Shown: piece after piece, positions 9,547 through 22,800 of the stretch
Layout: each line of letters begins with the position of its first letter
How positions within the stretch are numbered: position 1 is the stretch's first letter
DNA from: Diplocarpon mali
Taxonomy: Eukaryota; Ascomycota; Leotiomycetes; Helotiales; Drepanopezizaceae
NCBI GenBank assembly: GCA_024741835.1
Contig: JAENRP010000347.1
Location: forward strand, 1 to 45,321
DNA: 45,321 nt
Reading direction: 5' to 3'
The notes under the pieces: generated by a model
The model's input: only the letters and a program-made list of their open reading frames with translations
Database searches by the model: none
Told to the model about the DNA's origin: nothing
Program-made: the position numbers and the translations under genes

Positions 9547-12500
9547 ATGATAAGCAAAGCCGCTAACAATACCAAAATCAAGGTTATACTTAAATAGGCC
9601 AACTATTAGGAGTAAAGACTAATAGTTATTAGGACTCTAGCAGCTAATAGCTATATTTCCTACGCTCTCAGCCTTATTCCTCTATGCCCCTCCTCCTCTA
9701 AGGGAGACAGTAAATAAGAGAAGAAAAATCAAAAGGCTATAGCTATTATAGCTAAAAGCCTTTCCTTCTTAATTAGTAAGAAGTATAAGAACGAGATTAT
9801 TACTAAAGATGCTTACGCTTTTTAAAATACTATTAAAGATAGCAAAGGCACTCTTATAAATAATACAAAAGCTTATATAAACCTAATCAAGGAATTCTAT
9901 AAAGCTAAATATATACTATACTCCGAATCTTTTAAAGACTACGTTCGAAGGCTAAAAGGCATTTAAGCTCGCCTAAAAGGCTATAACAACCTTCTAAATA
10001 ATAGTCAGATAATAAACCAGCTAATTACTAGCCTCCCTCTTATTAAAATATAGTCCTTAATACAACTTTAACTTAAAGATAAAGATAAGACCTTCCAATA
10101 GACGATTATAGCGATCGAATAGTATAAATAACTATATAAGGAACAGCTTAAAGTAACCCCGATTACTATACAATCGGCGGCCCTAAACACAGAAGCCAAT
10201 CTCTCTCAAGGGAGCCGTGGCAAAGGCAAAGGAAGCAGATTTAAAGGAAGAGGAGATAAAGGAAGAGGCGATAGAGGAAGAGGAGGAATATAATATAAAG
10301 GAATATAAAAAGGAGGAATAAAGAGGAAGGGAAATTGTTATTACTATAGTAAATCAGGCCATTAGAAATCAGAATGCTAGTTTAAGAAGAGAGAAGATAA
10401 AGCTAGAGCTTAAATAGCTAAAGATAATACAACCTTATCTATCTACTCTTATTCCTTAATATATAAAATCGCTATAATAATAGAAGCTATTAAAATAGCT
10501 CTAAGCTTAAAAGCAAATCAGCCTTCCTAGAAAGTAGACTCTAGCGCTATAAGATACTTCTTTAAAGTATAAAACGATTTTATTAAAATCAGGAAGTAGA
10601 ACAACTTAAAGCAAGTCAGAATAGCAAATAGCGCGCTCTTAGAAGCAATTAGCTATAGAGATTATATAATCAATGATAAACTAATATTATATAATATATA
10701 GTATATTCTATTATTTGGCAATACTCGACTTATATCGGTCTCAAAGCTCGGCGACGACAATATTACTATGATCTTTAGTAAAAGAGAGGCAAAAGGGTAT
10801 CAAGGCGATAATATAGTATTTATTATACTATAGCTTAGTAGATTATTCACTTTATCTCGATCGCATACTGCTATTACATTTAAAGCAGATAAAAAGGCTA
10901 CAAATCCTAAAGCAAAGGAAAAAGCTATAAATCTTAACCCTATACAACCTCTAGAACTAATTAATATAAAGACGATACCTTAAAACTCGAATAAAACGGA
11001 TTCAGAACTCCTCTATAAGAGACTAGGCCACCTTAACTATACTAAGCTAAAGAAGCTAGTCGATAACAACTATAGCCTAAGTATAAAAGCTCGAATCGCT
11101 CTAAAAGGAAAGAGAAACTGCGAAAGCTACTTAGCCGGCAGAATAAAGGAGCAATTTAATAAGAAGATAGATACAAGAATAAATAAGATCTATAAAAGAC
11201 TCTATGCTAATATATCTAATACTCTACTGCTATTAATTAAAGGGTATTACTACTTCCTACTAGTAGTAGATAACGCTTGCAGATGCTATTAGATAAGGCT
11301 ACTAAAGAATAAGAGTGCTAATGAAATACAGCTAAAAATCAGAGATTTAAAGAAGCAACTAGAGACAAAGAACTCTACTTTAATAGTATACTAAAGGTCT
11401 AATAATAGTATAGGAGAGTTTAAAGACAGATTCCTACTATAGCTAGTAAAAGGAGGTATAACCTTTAAACCTTCACCTGCTTATAAGCATAATTTAAATA
11501 GCATTATTAAACGTTAGATATACGAAATTATAAAAATAGCTTATTCTTATATATATAACGCTAAGATAAATAGCTATATATGGTACTATACCTTAGAATA
11601 GGCCTATAAGCTAAAGAATAAGAGGCCTATAAAGGCACTACCTTTTGAAGAGCTTAAAGGCCTAACTCTATTAGAGGCGTACTTAAAACGTACGGAAGAT
11701 CTGTCAAAAATTAAAGTATTTAAGTTAAGAGCATTCCTATTAAATAATAAAGGAAATAGCCTAGGTAAGTTCGAGTTAAGAACTATAAGAGGAGCTTAGA
11801 TACTTATAGGTATAATAAGCTTAAAGATATATAAGCTACTAAACATCAAGACTCTAAAAGAACTAATAACTACTAATATTAAATTTAATAAATACTTAAT
11901 ATATAACGTAAGAGAAGTACAGTAGGAAAGACCGCAGAAGAAGAGGCTAGCATATGGTGCTATAAGCTCAATAAGACCTATAAGGCCAGTAGATATTACT
12001 AAAAGACCCCTTATACAAGCTATAGAGAGGCTAGTATATAAAACTAAGAGAGTATATAGTATTAAAAGACCTGCAATATTAGAGTCATTAGAAAATAGGC
12101 AAGCTAAAGCAAAAGGTACTATACCTTAAAGGGTAATAGAAAACATCCTTAAAGCGTCTAATCAGCGTATTCTAAAAGAGACTCCTACCTTATAGTACAA
12201 TAGGAAGTTGAAGCTAAAACGAGTATTTAGTAAGGTTAATACGCAAGAGAGTGCATTGACCTCTATAGGAAATCAACTAACTATTCTTATAAAGGTAATA
12301 TCAGTATATAATACGCTAAGTCAAAATCCAAAAGAATAGAGAGAAGTAATACTTAATGAATTCGAAGCTATAAAATCAGCAGGAACCTTTAAAATAATAT
12401 TAGGTAAACCTCCTATTAAGAGAAAGCTAATAAAATCGAAATTAGTTCTATGAAATAAGATCATAAATAGAGTATTAGTAAGAAGAAAGGCTCGAATTGT

Positions 12501-13920
12501 ACTAAAAGGCTATAAGCAATAGTATAAGGTAGATTACTTCAATACTTTTGCTAGCGTTATTAGGCATATAACCCTAAGAGTCTTACTCGCCTTCGCAGCC
12601 TTAAAAGACTTAGAAATCAAGCAAATCGATATTAATACAGCCTTCTTAAACGCATACTTAGCTAAAGACGTATATATAGCACTACCAGACGATAAATGCG
12701 ACCTATTTTACAAATTATACCTATAACTTCAAGGAAAATAAGCCTATATTAAGCTTCTAAGGTCATTATATAGCCTAAAACAAGCACCTTGAGAATAGTA
12801 GCTACTAATCAAAGATGAAATAGAGAAGGCTGGCCTATAAAGCGCTAAAGCAGATCTAAATCTATTTATATAGGAAAATCAAGCTAATAATATAACTATA
12901 TATATATTAGTCTTTATAGATAATATACTAATTATCGAAAAACAATAAGATTGCGATTACTATAAAAAGAAGATTCTTAATACTTAGAAAGGAAAAGACC
13001 TAGGGCCAATTAGCACCTTCATTAGAATATAAGTTAAATGAGATTGTAAGGCTAGAATGCTATAAATCCATTAAATAGACTATATTAAGAAGATTCTTAA
13101 TAGATTTGAAATGGCTAATTGCAAAGGGAACAACCTACCAGCCTTAGCTAGTATAGTATTAAGGAAATTAGGTATAGATAAAGCTTATACTAACAAGCTA
13201 CTACAACCTGATAATATCTCACTTTACTAGCAGATTATAAGAAGCGTTATATACCCCTCGAACCTTATAAGGCCAGATATCTCCTATATTATCGGCCAAT
13301 TGGCATATAGCAACCCTTTTATAAGATCACCTCTAAGCTATAAAACCCCTCTTGCAATACTTACAAAAGACTGCCGAAGATGGAATTATATATAGAAAAG
13401 GCGAATCAAATCAATTCGACGCTTATATAGATGCTACTTAGGCTACCGAGAACGATAGGAAGTCATTCTAAGGCTAGCTTATTAAGTACAATAGAGGAGT
13501 TATTAGCTAGGCTGCGAATAGGTAAAAATCTACTTCTCTAAGTAGTGAATAAGCCGAGATAATAGCAGCTTCCGACGGCTTAAGAGAGGTAGCTTAAATG
13601 CTAAAGCTATTCGCCAACCTTAATATATAATTCGATCGATTACCTTATTTATAGCTTAATAATAAAAGAGCAAGATCTCTTACTAAAGAGCGAAAATTTT
13701 TAGCAAAATCGAAGCATATTAACATCCGATACTTCTATATAAGGGACGATATAGTAGCTAAAGGCAAGATAATAGTAGCTTATATACCTAGAGATAATAA
13801 TATAGCAGATTCCCTTACAAAAGCTCTGCCAAGACCGGCCTTCGAGAAATACAAGGATTATATAGGCCTATTAGAGAGGAGATCAATAAAAGAAGGCTAT
13901 ATAAAGGGAGGAAAACCATA
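9547..13920 (+). pseudogene. Copia G Gag-Pol polyprotein, RIP stops and one frameshift
   Basis: The start ATG is at 9547 (MISKAANNTKIKVILK, followed by ANY*E, the usual W site). The zinc knuckle at 10336-10377 reads CYYYSKSGH.KSEC, with the second Cys as Tyr. The GAG pre-integrase domain at about 11010-11140 has LYKRLGHLNYTKLKKL and a later NCESY. The integrase core is at about 11190-11500 (GYYYFLLVVDNACRCY). RT is at about 12360-12980 (EIKQIDINTAFLNAYL; the YVDD box reads FIDNILI). RNase H is at about 13370-13880 with KSKHINIRYFYIRDDIV and IADSLTKALP. Gag, knuckle and RT share one frame; RNase H is in the next, so a small indel lies near 13318. All other damage is premature stops. Confidence 0.9.
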
Positions 13921-14145
13921 AGAAGACTATAAGGAGTAGGAAAAGCTATAATATAGCTAAGTCAGGGGTACTCTTATACTATAACGCACGTTTTTATACT
14001 GCGGGGCAGCTGAACTCTATATAAGGGAGATATAAGCGCCATATACTAGAGAGTATATTATAGGAGTTAATAAGGCCTAGACTATATAAAAAAAAAATAT
14101 AGGGCTCTTTACTCTAAGTTCTATAGAGCTTTATAATAGGAGGCA

Positions 14146-14269
14146 TATTAGAAATATACAAGGTACGGAGATTACCGCATAGAGCGGAGGCTAAGGCTTA
14201 GTAAGCCTACCTTATATATATACTACTTCAGCTCTCTAGAACTAGAATCTACACCTTCAGATTCTATCA
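14146..14269 (+). repeat. 3' LTR of copia G
   Basis: 124 bp, preceded by the purine stretch AGGAGGCA. It is less mutated than the 5' LTR. Confidence 0.9.
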
Positions 14270-14286
14270 CTTACATAGGTTACTAA

Positions 14287-14517
14287 TATAAGAGGGAGTA
14301 GGAATAATACGAGAATAGGCCTATGTAAAGACCAAAGATAAAAAGGAAGGAAGCACTATAAGCAGGCTCTCTAAAGACAAGAACTAAGACAATTCACTAG
14401 TTAAAGGTAGAATAGGTAGTTAGCATTGCGCGCTATTTCTAAGTATAATAGTAGTCCTATTTATACCCCCTTCGACCCTTAGCCGATTATATGACTTTAT
14501 TATATGACTTATATTAT
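14287..14517 (+). repeat. F LTR, right copy, first part
   Basis: It starts TATAAGAGGGAGTAGG. It breaks after ATTAT (14513-14517), the 5-bp duplication made by copia C, and continues at 26747. The two parts add up to 316 bp. CpA and TpG are better kept here than in the left and middle LTRs. Confidence 0.9.
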
Positions 14518-14690
14518 TGTGGTGCGGTCGGCTGGAGGGCCTTCATTGGGTCGCTCAGGAGGCTCGCTGATATGGGAGAAGATGATTGATTGTATTGTTA
14601 TCTAGTGTATGTATGGTAAGGAGACTTCGGAAAGAAAAGGGAGAGTCTCCTATAATAGCGGCTTAGGAACGTTACCCATTCTGTATTTTT
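14518..14690 (-). repeat. 3' LTR of copia C (rearranged)
   Basis: The outer part matches the LTRs at 26544 and 44202 up to GGGAGAGTCT, and the end CCCATTCTG also matches. The middle differs: CCTATAATAGCGGCTTAGG replaces the longer segment with GAGTCACGTGGAGGG and AAGTGGAGACTCC. The exact inner border is uncertain. CpA/TpG are well kept, so this LTR is lightly mutated. Confidence 0.75.
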
Positions 14691-14939
14691 AGAAAAGGAG
14701 AGCTTTTGCGGTGCGCTTTGCAAGAGAAAACAAATGAACGTGACTATAAGAGAGTAGGAGCTTATAAGTACAAGTCTCTTAGTAATAAGTGACTACTTAC
14801 TAATAAGTATAAGTTATTAAACGATTGTTTAAAAGCTTTAAAGGTTTAATAAACGAACGAAGCTCTTAAACTTCTAGCAGTTTAGGTTCTTAGTAAGCCC
14901 GTTTGCGTATATCTCCTTAGTAGGGAGGTAGATTATCTA

Positions 14940-17900
14940 AAAGCTTCCTCTCTAATACTCTTAGCAGATCTATATATTGCTGATTTTAATATATCAAAGG
15001 CTCGTCTTAATCTTCTTATTCTTTATAATAATTAGCCGAATCGTCTATTAGTTATTATAATATATATTCCATTTAAAAAGGGAGTTTATGCGAATCTCCT
15101 TAAAGAGGCATTTTATAGCCATTATCTCCTTTGCAATAGAAACCATACTATAGAGTTCTACTTTAATAGAGGAGAGTATAATAGTTGCTTAGCGATTCGC
15201 TTTTTAAATAATCGGTCCTTTAAATAAGAAGAAGACGTATCCTTAGGAGGATCTGCAGGTCTCTCGGTTATCTTCGAAAGAAGCATTTAAAGATGCGATT
15301 AATTGATATTCCCTAGCCTTAAAGCTATAGGCAATTCCTAAGAAGCGTATGCTATATAGGTATTAAAGCGTCTAGTCTGCAGCTAAAAGGTGCTTAAAGC
15401 TTAGATTAGTTAAGAAGAAAGACAATTGGAAGGCTGCAAACGCAATATCTAAGCATATTATAATCGCTATATAGAGAATAGAGCCTATTTTCTCTTAGTA
15501 CTCCTTTACCTTTTCTAAGGAAGCTTGCCTTAAGTTCTTAACAAACTCCTTCTTTAGTAGTAGAGTATTAAGCACTCTCCTTATATTAGCTCCGAACTTT
15601 TAAGTGATCTTCTTAATATAAGTATTATAAACTAAGGAGATCCTCTTTACCTTCCTATTTTAAATAATCCTTACTTTAAAGAACTAGGAGATATCTCCTA
15701 TAATAGTAAGCTTATACGCCCTCTTTAAGTCTTTAATCAAACGAGTCGCCTAATCTAAGTTAAAGGCCTTATATAACACTTAAATATCGTTAATATAAAA
15801 CGCTATAAAGACTATGCGATCCTTTATTATAAAAATACAAGGCTCCTCGCCTAATGGCTTAAGTTGAAGGCCCTTAAGCGTTCCTATAAAATTCCTATAC
15901 TATAGTGCTAAAGAGTCTTTTAACCTATAGAGCGCGCGGTCTAGTTCTACTACTATACTAGGGCGCTTAAAGCCATTTAATAGGAAGCATATGATTAGAG
16001 TACTCCTTAGGTCTCTAAGAGCGTTAATAAACGCATTAATAATATCGAACTGCTTTACTTCTATATCGAAGTACGCGGCAAGCGCTATTAGTACCTTAAA
16101 AGACCTTATTATAAGTATAATTGCGTAGGTTGAGAAAATTGAAGCTTTATCTTAGAGATCCCCTTATATAACTAGCTATAATTGGCACTTTAGAAGCTCG
16201 CCGGAGCTATTGACCTTATAGGTAAAAACCTATTTTAATAGTATTAGTAAGGGTTTTAAGTAATCCTTTTATACAATTCTCTAGCAACTTTAAGATTCTA
16301 AATTCCTAATCTCTTAGCGCCCTTCTTCTTTAAATCGTTTGCTAAAAAGGTGCTTCTTTAAGTCTAGCTATCCTTTTAGAGGCTTTGGTAAAAAGCCTTA
16401 GTGCTATAGGCGGTTAAGAGACTGCGCTTTATCCTTTGCCTAATTATCAACTATAGCTTTAATAACTATATAAACTATTAAATAGTCCTTCCTATCCTCC
16501 TTTATTTATTTATTTACTTAAAAGGTTAATACAAACTCTTGCGCATATAAGGAGTAGGGTAAATCAATATTACTTTAAGAAAGCATATGCTTTAAAGCGA
16601 TAGTATATACTTTTAAAGTTTCCTATTGCTTAACGCTTAAGCGTCTTATCCTCTTTTGCTTAAAAAGAGGGAGTTCCTCCTTACGCTTTTCTCTATAGGT
16701 CTCTTCTTCTATTTTTATTATTACTAAAGGTTCCTTTAAAAGTCTAGGTGGCTCTATCTCTTAAGTCTATAGTCTCTAAGCTAGTATTATAACTTAAGGT
16801 ATTATATTATTAAGGCCTACTCCTTTTATTAAGTCACTTCTTATAAGACTATTAAAGCTCCTCCTAGATCTTAGCAGTAGTGCTTCTAGCCTTCTACTAA
16901 AGTTCACTAAAGCCTGCCTTTATAATTGAAGACTCTATCTTAAAGCCTTTAAGCTATCTCTATTCCTATGTAAAATAATAGCTAAAGATCTACCGATCGC
17001 CTTATAGAACTCGTCTCTAGAGACTCCTTTAGAGTTATCTACGGTTCCTTTTTCAGTAGGGCCTTTGTAGGGAATTATTACCCTTGAGCTTTAGTTGCTA
17101 TTTGCCTTCTTAAAGACTGGCGAAGTAGCTTTTAGTTCGCTTGCTTCTACCCTTGAGTTTCTAGGCAGGTCTCTCGGATTTGGATTTAAGTTGAGGCCTT
17201 TTATATTATTAGTTAGAGGCTATAGAGCAGCGTCGGTCTGTGATACAGGCTCTTTCTATATAGCGGCTTTTTCTGCGGCGATTGCGTTCAACCTTGCAAT
17301 AAGCTCTAATTCTTCGAAAATGCCTTTGAACTTAATGTCCTAAGCTCCCTCTCCCTTTCCGATCAATTAGAGGGTCGTCTTAAGTTCTTAGCGCAATATA
17401 AGGTTTATGCGCTTAGCTTCTGGACTATAGAAGAGAGACTTATCGAATTCGATATTATAAGTTATTATTACTCGCTAGAGCATAAGAACCTAGATTTTAT
17501 AAACATTAGAGGTAATATATTTAATTAAGTAACCTAGGTGCCTTTATAGTTCAATTTTAAAGGTTCGGCAGTCCCTTCTTGCCTCCTTCTCCTTAATTAA
17601 AGGGTATGCGCAAGCGCTATATATATAAATGCGACTTTAATTAGGCTTTAAACTTGCTATTATTTGCTTAATAAGTAGCGGCTTATAGAATTGAAAATAA
17701 TATTTAAACCAACTATAAAGAGCCTTACTTAATAAGATCATCTTCTTCTTAGCGAGTAGGAAAATGTTATAAAGGTATATAGTAGCCTTTATAACCTTTG
17801 GCTAAAGGCTTATTAGAAACCTGGCGTAGATCCTTATTTTAATAGAGCGTTTAATCAACTCCTTTCCTACTCGCTTTATGCCTCTATTAGGTTAATATAT

Positions 17901-19382
17901 ATAAGTAGGAGTAAGCTCCAAATCAATTCCCTCCTCTTTTACCTATCTTTAGTACTTTATAAGAGAGTCTTCTTTTAAAAAGATCACTAAAGTATTATTA
18001 TCTTGCCTAATCTTGCAAATTGAAAGCCTATATTAGCGTTTCACTTATGCTTCAAAGGCCTAAAGGACCTTTATAACTATATCTCTACCCTTTGATCTTA
18101 ATAAGAACGTCTAAAGCATACTACTATACTTATCTTTAATTAAAAGAACTTATAAGCAACTATTATATAAGTTATTTAAAAAGTCAAAGAGATCTTAGGA
18201 GATCCTAAAGAAGGGCCTTAGAGATCGGTTCTTAAAGGTAGTGTAAGAAATAACTTGCTTAGCAGACGCTACTATATATATAAGGCACTTTAGCCTTTAT
18301 ATTCTCCTGATCTTTACTCCCTTAGCGCACTTGACTAGCGCTTAGAGAGCCTTTGCGCCTAGGTGGCTAGCGCAAAGGTGCTAAGTATACGTATTATTAT
18401 CCCGCATCCTAGTAGGTATATAGCTAGACTAGAACCTATTATAAAGCGTCGTCTTAGCTATAGGGAATACTATTAAGGTAGAGAAGTTATATTAAAGCAT
18501 ATTTAGAAGATCTAAATAGTTAATATGCTTATATTTAAAGAAAATGAGATTATAGCAATGCTTTAATTAAGCTTACTTTACAAAGTCTTTAATACTCCTA
18601 GAGCGTAAAGTGAGGTCTACCTTAAAGTATTAAAAATCCTTATCTATAAGAAGCCTCTCTAAGATAATATTAGTAGTAAACTCCTTTATAATAGCAACGT
18701 TGCGCAGTATTATCTTTATAAGAGAGCTGTTATACTATAAAAGAGAGTCTGCTATATATCTATTACCTTTCCTAATGATTAAGAGTCTTAAAGTACCTGC
18801 TTTAATATATTGCTATAAGTCGCCAGAAGGCTTAAAGGTACCTATAATAAGTAAATCCTTTGAATTAATAATATAAGTAGCTGCGCAATTGTTAAGGAGC
18901 GTACTTAAGGAGAATAAGTGGCATTCTAGCTTAAAGAGGTAGTAGATATTAAACGATTCTTTAAAAGCGTTAAAGGCAAAGGGATCTATTATTATAAAGA
19001 CTAGTAAGTTCTTCCTTTTACTTAAACCATCCTTTTTAAAGGCTAAAGTCTTTCCTTTGAATTTGTCAATTGCTATTATTATAATATTATTCTCCTTAAG
19101 CTATACTTAGAGACCCTTGAACTAGTCTCTTGCGTTTAACGCCTTTTGTATTCGTAGGACCTCCTCTTGCGAAGGGAGAACCTTTATATTTTCCTTACGC
19201 CTATCTATAGCATATAATAGTTTCTAATAGTCCTAGGGCTTTTAATAGTGATTTTTAAAGCCTTTATAAGGGTACTTAGGCCTAATCTCCCTTTTAAAGC
19301 TTATAAAGCGATTTCAAGAGCTACTCGCTAAAGCCTGCAAAAGGGTTTCGGCATCTAAGAGAGACTCTTAAGTAGCAAAAAC
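14940..19382 (-). pseudogene. Copia C Pol region (end of gag, integrase, RT, RNase H)
   Basis: Read on the minus strand, a possible zinc knuckle lies near 19270-19320 (FKREIRPKYPYK). Integrase is at about 17760-18400, ending in GIDLELTPTYIYQPNRG and ELIKRSIKIRIYARFLISL, the usual end of the catalytic core. RT is at about 15650-16150 (ALAAYFDIEVKQFDIINAF, later VELDRALYRLKDSLAL, then FIAFYINDI where YVDD is expected). RNase H is at about 14940-15290 (VELYSMVSIAKEIMAIKCLF). The frame has many RIP stops. Short plus-strand open frames here, such as 17095-17343, are shadows of it. The 250 bases between RNase H and the 3' LTR show nothing further. Confidence 0.85.
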
Positions 19383-19590
19383 TGCTAGCCTATTAAGCTT
19401 AAGTAAGTCGGCGCAGTAGGTATAGGAAACTTCTAGAGGTCGATGGTCGATATATTAGTAAGAGTTAAGGAAGGAAGGTTACCCCTTTCTTCCCTATAGC
19501 TATATACGTATCAATATCCTACTGACTAAGCAGTAGGGTCATATGATAATACATTAGAGTAATAGCTGTATCACCTATCTCAATACCCTT
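19383..19590 (-). repeat. 3' LTR of copia D
   Basis: About 200 bp, nearly identical to 25180-25376 with mostly transitional differences. On the minus strand it begins TGAGATAGGTGATACAGC, just after the purine stretch GTAAGGGTAT that would serve as polypurine tract. Confidence 0.82.
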
Positions 19591-19721
19591 ACTTAGACCT
19601 TACTCCAATTGACCTGCAGTTAGGAAAATAACAATTATCCTTTTACGCTAATCTAACTCTTAAGTATCTCTCTAAATTAAAAACAATCAATTAATAGCAA
19701 CCTCTATTGAAATCACCATTC

Positions 19722-19748
19722 CTACTCGCGGGGTAGGATTAAGAGTCA
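19722..19748. repeat. 27-bp palindromic element, copy 8 (3' untranslated part of copia D)
   Basis: Outer arms CTACT / AGTCA, inner arms GGGGT / GGATT, bulges CGC and AAG. It lies between the end of the polyprotein frame (19827) and the 3' LTR. Confidence 0.65.
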
Positions 19749-19787
19749 AATTTCCTAAAAGATGTTCCTTTATAAGACCATATGACT

Positions 19788-19814
19788 TGACTCGCGGTCT
19801 AGGCCCAGGAGTCG
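19788..19814. repeat. 27-bp palindromic element, copy 9 (3' untranslated part of copia D)
   Basis: Outer arms TGACT / AGTCG, inner arms GGTCT / GGCCC, bulges CGC and AGG. It starts 66 bp after copy 8, again a multiple of three. Confidence 0.75.
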
Positions 19815-19826
19815 TCCTTAAGCCTG

Positions 19827-22800
19827 CTAAGCCCCTACTGTCTTCTGCAACCTTAGCATATCTTTAAACGCTTCGAACTTTGCAACTATCTCTAGTAGCT
19901 TTATAAATCCATTTGCTACTATTCGATCGGTTGAGACATAAGTGATCGATAACTTGTTCTTCGCAATAAGGTCGCGGATAAAGTAGTAGGCAATATCAAT
20001 ATATTTCAATCGCTTATATAAGTGTGGATTCTTTGCGAGTACAATCGCCTCTATATTATCTGCTCAAAGATCAATACAATTCCTATCTCATTTAATATAC
20101 TTAGTGAAACCTATATCTTTTAGAACTTAGGCGATCTATAATCCTTGCTTGCAATTTGACAATATTGATATATATTCGGCCTTAGTGCTTGCAGTAGCCA
20201 CTGATTTCTACTTCCTACTTTCTTACGATATAGGTCTGCTATATAGTATTGCTATGCTTCCAGATATACTTTTCCGACCTTTTATATTTGCCTAGTCGGA
20301 ATCGGTATATACCTTAAGCTTTGCGCTTATATATTTCGTTAGTCTGTATCTCACCTTCTATATGATTATCGATCGAAGGTACCTTCCAAGTCGCTTGACT
20401 GCATTCTTATATCGAATCGTCGGATCCTTTAGGTTCTGACTAAGTTACCTAGTAACAAAGGCGATATCTGGTCTTATATATACTATAGTATATATAATCG
20501 CTCTAATATCTTATTAGTACTTCTTCAGATCTCCTCTCTACTCATTTTCATTAGCAGGCTCCAACTTATTATACTTTCCTTCGATTGGAGTACGCTTTGG
20601 CTTAAAGTTAGGAGCATAAGTGGAGAGTCCTATTCGGTCTAGGATCTTCTTAATATACTGCTCTTAATCTAACCAGAGTTCTTAAGTGGAGCGGTTCCTT
20701 ATAATGCGGATGCCGAGGATCTTATAAATTCCCCCTAGATCCTTAGTATTAAAACGTTTCCGAATCGTTATAAAGAACCAATCCAATTAAGTAGTTATTT
20801 TCGCAGCTGCAGCAATATCGTTGATATATAAGAGCAACTTGATTCTACGCTTAATATAGGTAAATAGATAAGGGTTAGCTAGGCTTTAAATGAATCCTAT
20901 TTCTATTAAAGTAGAGCTATATAAGAGGTTCTAATTATAGGCTGATTGTTTAAGCCTATAGATACTGCAAAGTATACGAAGAGAGTGGCTAGCGCGTATA
21001 GGAATACCGTTAGGTTAAGAGAGAAAAATCCGTTCCTTTATAATCGCTTTAATAAATGCATTTTTAATATTATACTATCTGCATTCAAGGTCCTTAGCGG
21101 CTACTATTGCTATAAATATGCAAAGGGTGTCTATGCGAACTATCGGCGCGAATATATCGAAGTAGTCTTCTCTATACTGTTAGGAGAAGCCCTTAGCTAT
21201 AAGCCTTGCCTTATAATGCTCTAGGGTTCCATCTATATATGTTTTAATTATAAAGACCCACTTTATTAATACTAGGTTTACGTCCTTTAGCATTAGTTCC
21301 TCTATCTATATGCTATTTGCAATAAGAGAGCTTATCTCCTTTTAGATTGCCTTACTCTATACTACTCTATTTTTTAGGTTATTGACAGCTTTATTATACG
21401 TCTTTAGAAGAGAGATTTTTATTATCTCCCTAGCGGCTAGGAACGCATTATCTTCGTTAAAGCTCTATTGAAGTTCGAGCTCGTAGATCCTATGCGCTAT
21501 TATAGCCCAGATACGCTTAGACTTGCGTTCGTCTAAGGTGTCTTCCGGTTCTAAGTCTCTATTCCTCTTTAAGGACGTAGGTTCGGCTATGGATTCTATA
21601 GGCTTATTATTTAGGGAACCGCTTTCTAATAGTAGAGGCTTATCGTTACTTGTACCTATTTTAGGAACATCCTTTACCGTAAGCGCTTTAACTAAAGGGA
21701 CGATAATATCGAAGTTGTTTTATACTTTAGGCAGTTCGCAGACGATAGGAATAGTCTGTTCGGCCTTTGGACGACTAGCTGGTTGTTAATTAGCAGGTGC
21801 GCTTGATATACCTGAGCTGAGAGAAAGGGGTTATTAGTTCGGCTTAATAGTATTACCGTCGAGTGGTATACCTTGCGAATCTTTAGGTATGCGGAGCTTT
21901 AAGGATAGCTCCCCCCTATTTTAAGATTCGTCGAACTCAACTACTAAGGATATGATTACTCGCCCTAGATCTAGCGCGTATACTATTTATTACTTTATTA
22001 TCTATTCAATATACCTAACAAATATACACTCTCTACCTCAGTCCATTAGCTTCTTGCTCTTTATACCCGCGGGCTAGGACTTCGGGCTAATATAGGAGTA
22101 GCAGACGCTTCTAAAGACGCAGATATGGTCTAAGCTTGGTTTCTATCCGAAATATGCCTTATATGGCGATATTCAGGTGCTATTAACTATTAGTCCACTA
22201 CCTATTCTATTTCGCAAGTATGCGTCTGCCTTAACCGCAAGGTCCTAGAATTCCAGTAGTAGGTTAGCATCTTGCAATAAAGCGCGATAGTTAGTCTCTG
22301 CTTACTAGATGCTTCGCTTAGCGATGCCATTCTAGTAGGAACCTTTGTATATTACAATTAGTTTATAACGAACTCCTTATTTTGCCTATTTGTTAAGCTT
22401 TACCCTAATCTCTAATGCGTTATTAGACCTAATAGCTATTAGCTTTAACTAGGTCTGGCGTTCCTCTATCACTTTCCAAGTTTCCAGCTTTTCTATAAGC
22501 TTAAATTTGGTCCTAGCGCAAATAGTCTATATCTGCTAAGTGGAGTTATCCACTATTTAAGAAAACCAATTATTTCCTTTAATTAAGGTTGTAAATAGTC
22601 TAGCAGTGTCGATGGATATTAGCGCTAGTATCGAATCTTTCTATAGACTGAGCTTAGTTCGCGTCCGATTTCGAAGTTTTATTAGCTTGCAAATTCGGCA
22701 CACCAGGCGATCCTTCGGTACTTGGATCTTCCGTTTTAGGGTCGAGACCTTGTGCAGGCCCTTCAATTTCTCTGGCCTTAGATGCGCAAATCTTTTATAC

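Larger units (their letters stand above)
9233..14269 (+). mobile_element. Copia G: complete Ty1/copia element with 124-bp LTRs
   Basis: The LTRs are 9233-9356 and 14146-14269, both 124 bp, starting TATTAGAAATAT and ending TTCTATTA / TTCTATCA. The 5-bp flanks CCTAC (9228-9232) and CTTAC (14270-14274) differ by one RIP-type transition and are the target-site duplication. The host sequence is the 3' end of F internal 2, where the homologous uninterrupted site (8425-8440) reads CTTAT. The whole element is 5.04 kb in the copia order gag, integrase, RT, RNase H. Confidence 0.92.

Noticed and set aside
17095..17343. Plus-strand open frame of 82 codons as a gene
   Set aside because: It is antisense to the Pol region of copia C and has no recognisable domain; it is a shadow.
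22063..22089. A further 27-bp palindrome (ATACC ... GGGCT a GGACT)
   Set aside because: The inner arms resemble copy 8 but the outer arms are lost, and the stretch lies in the integrase region; it cannot be told from chance.
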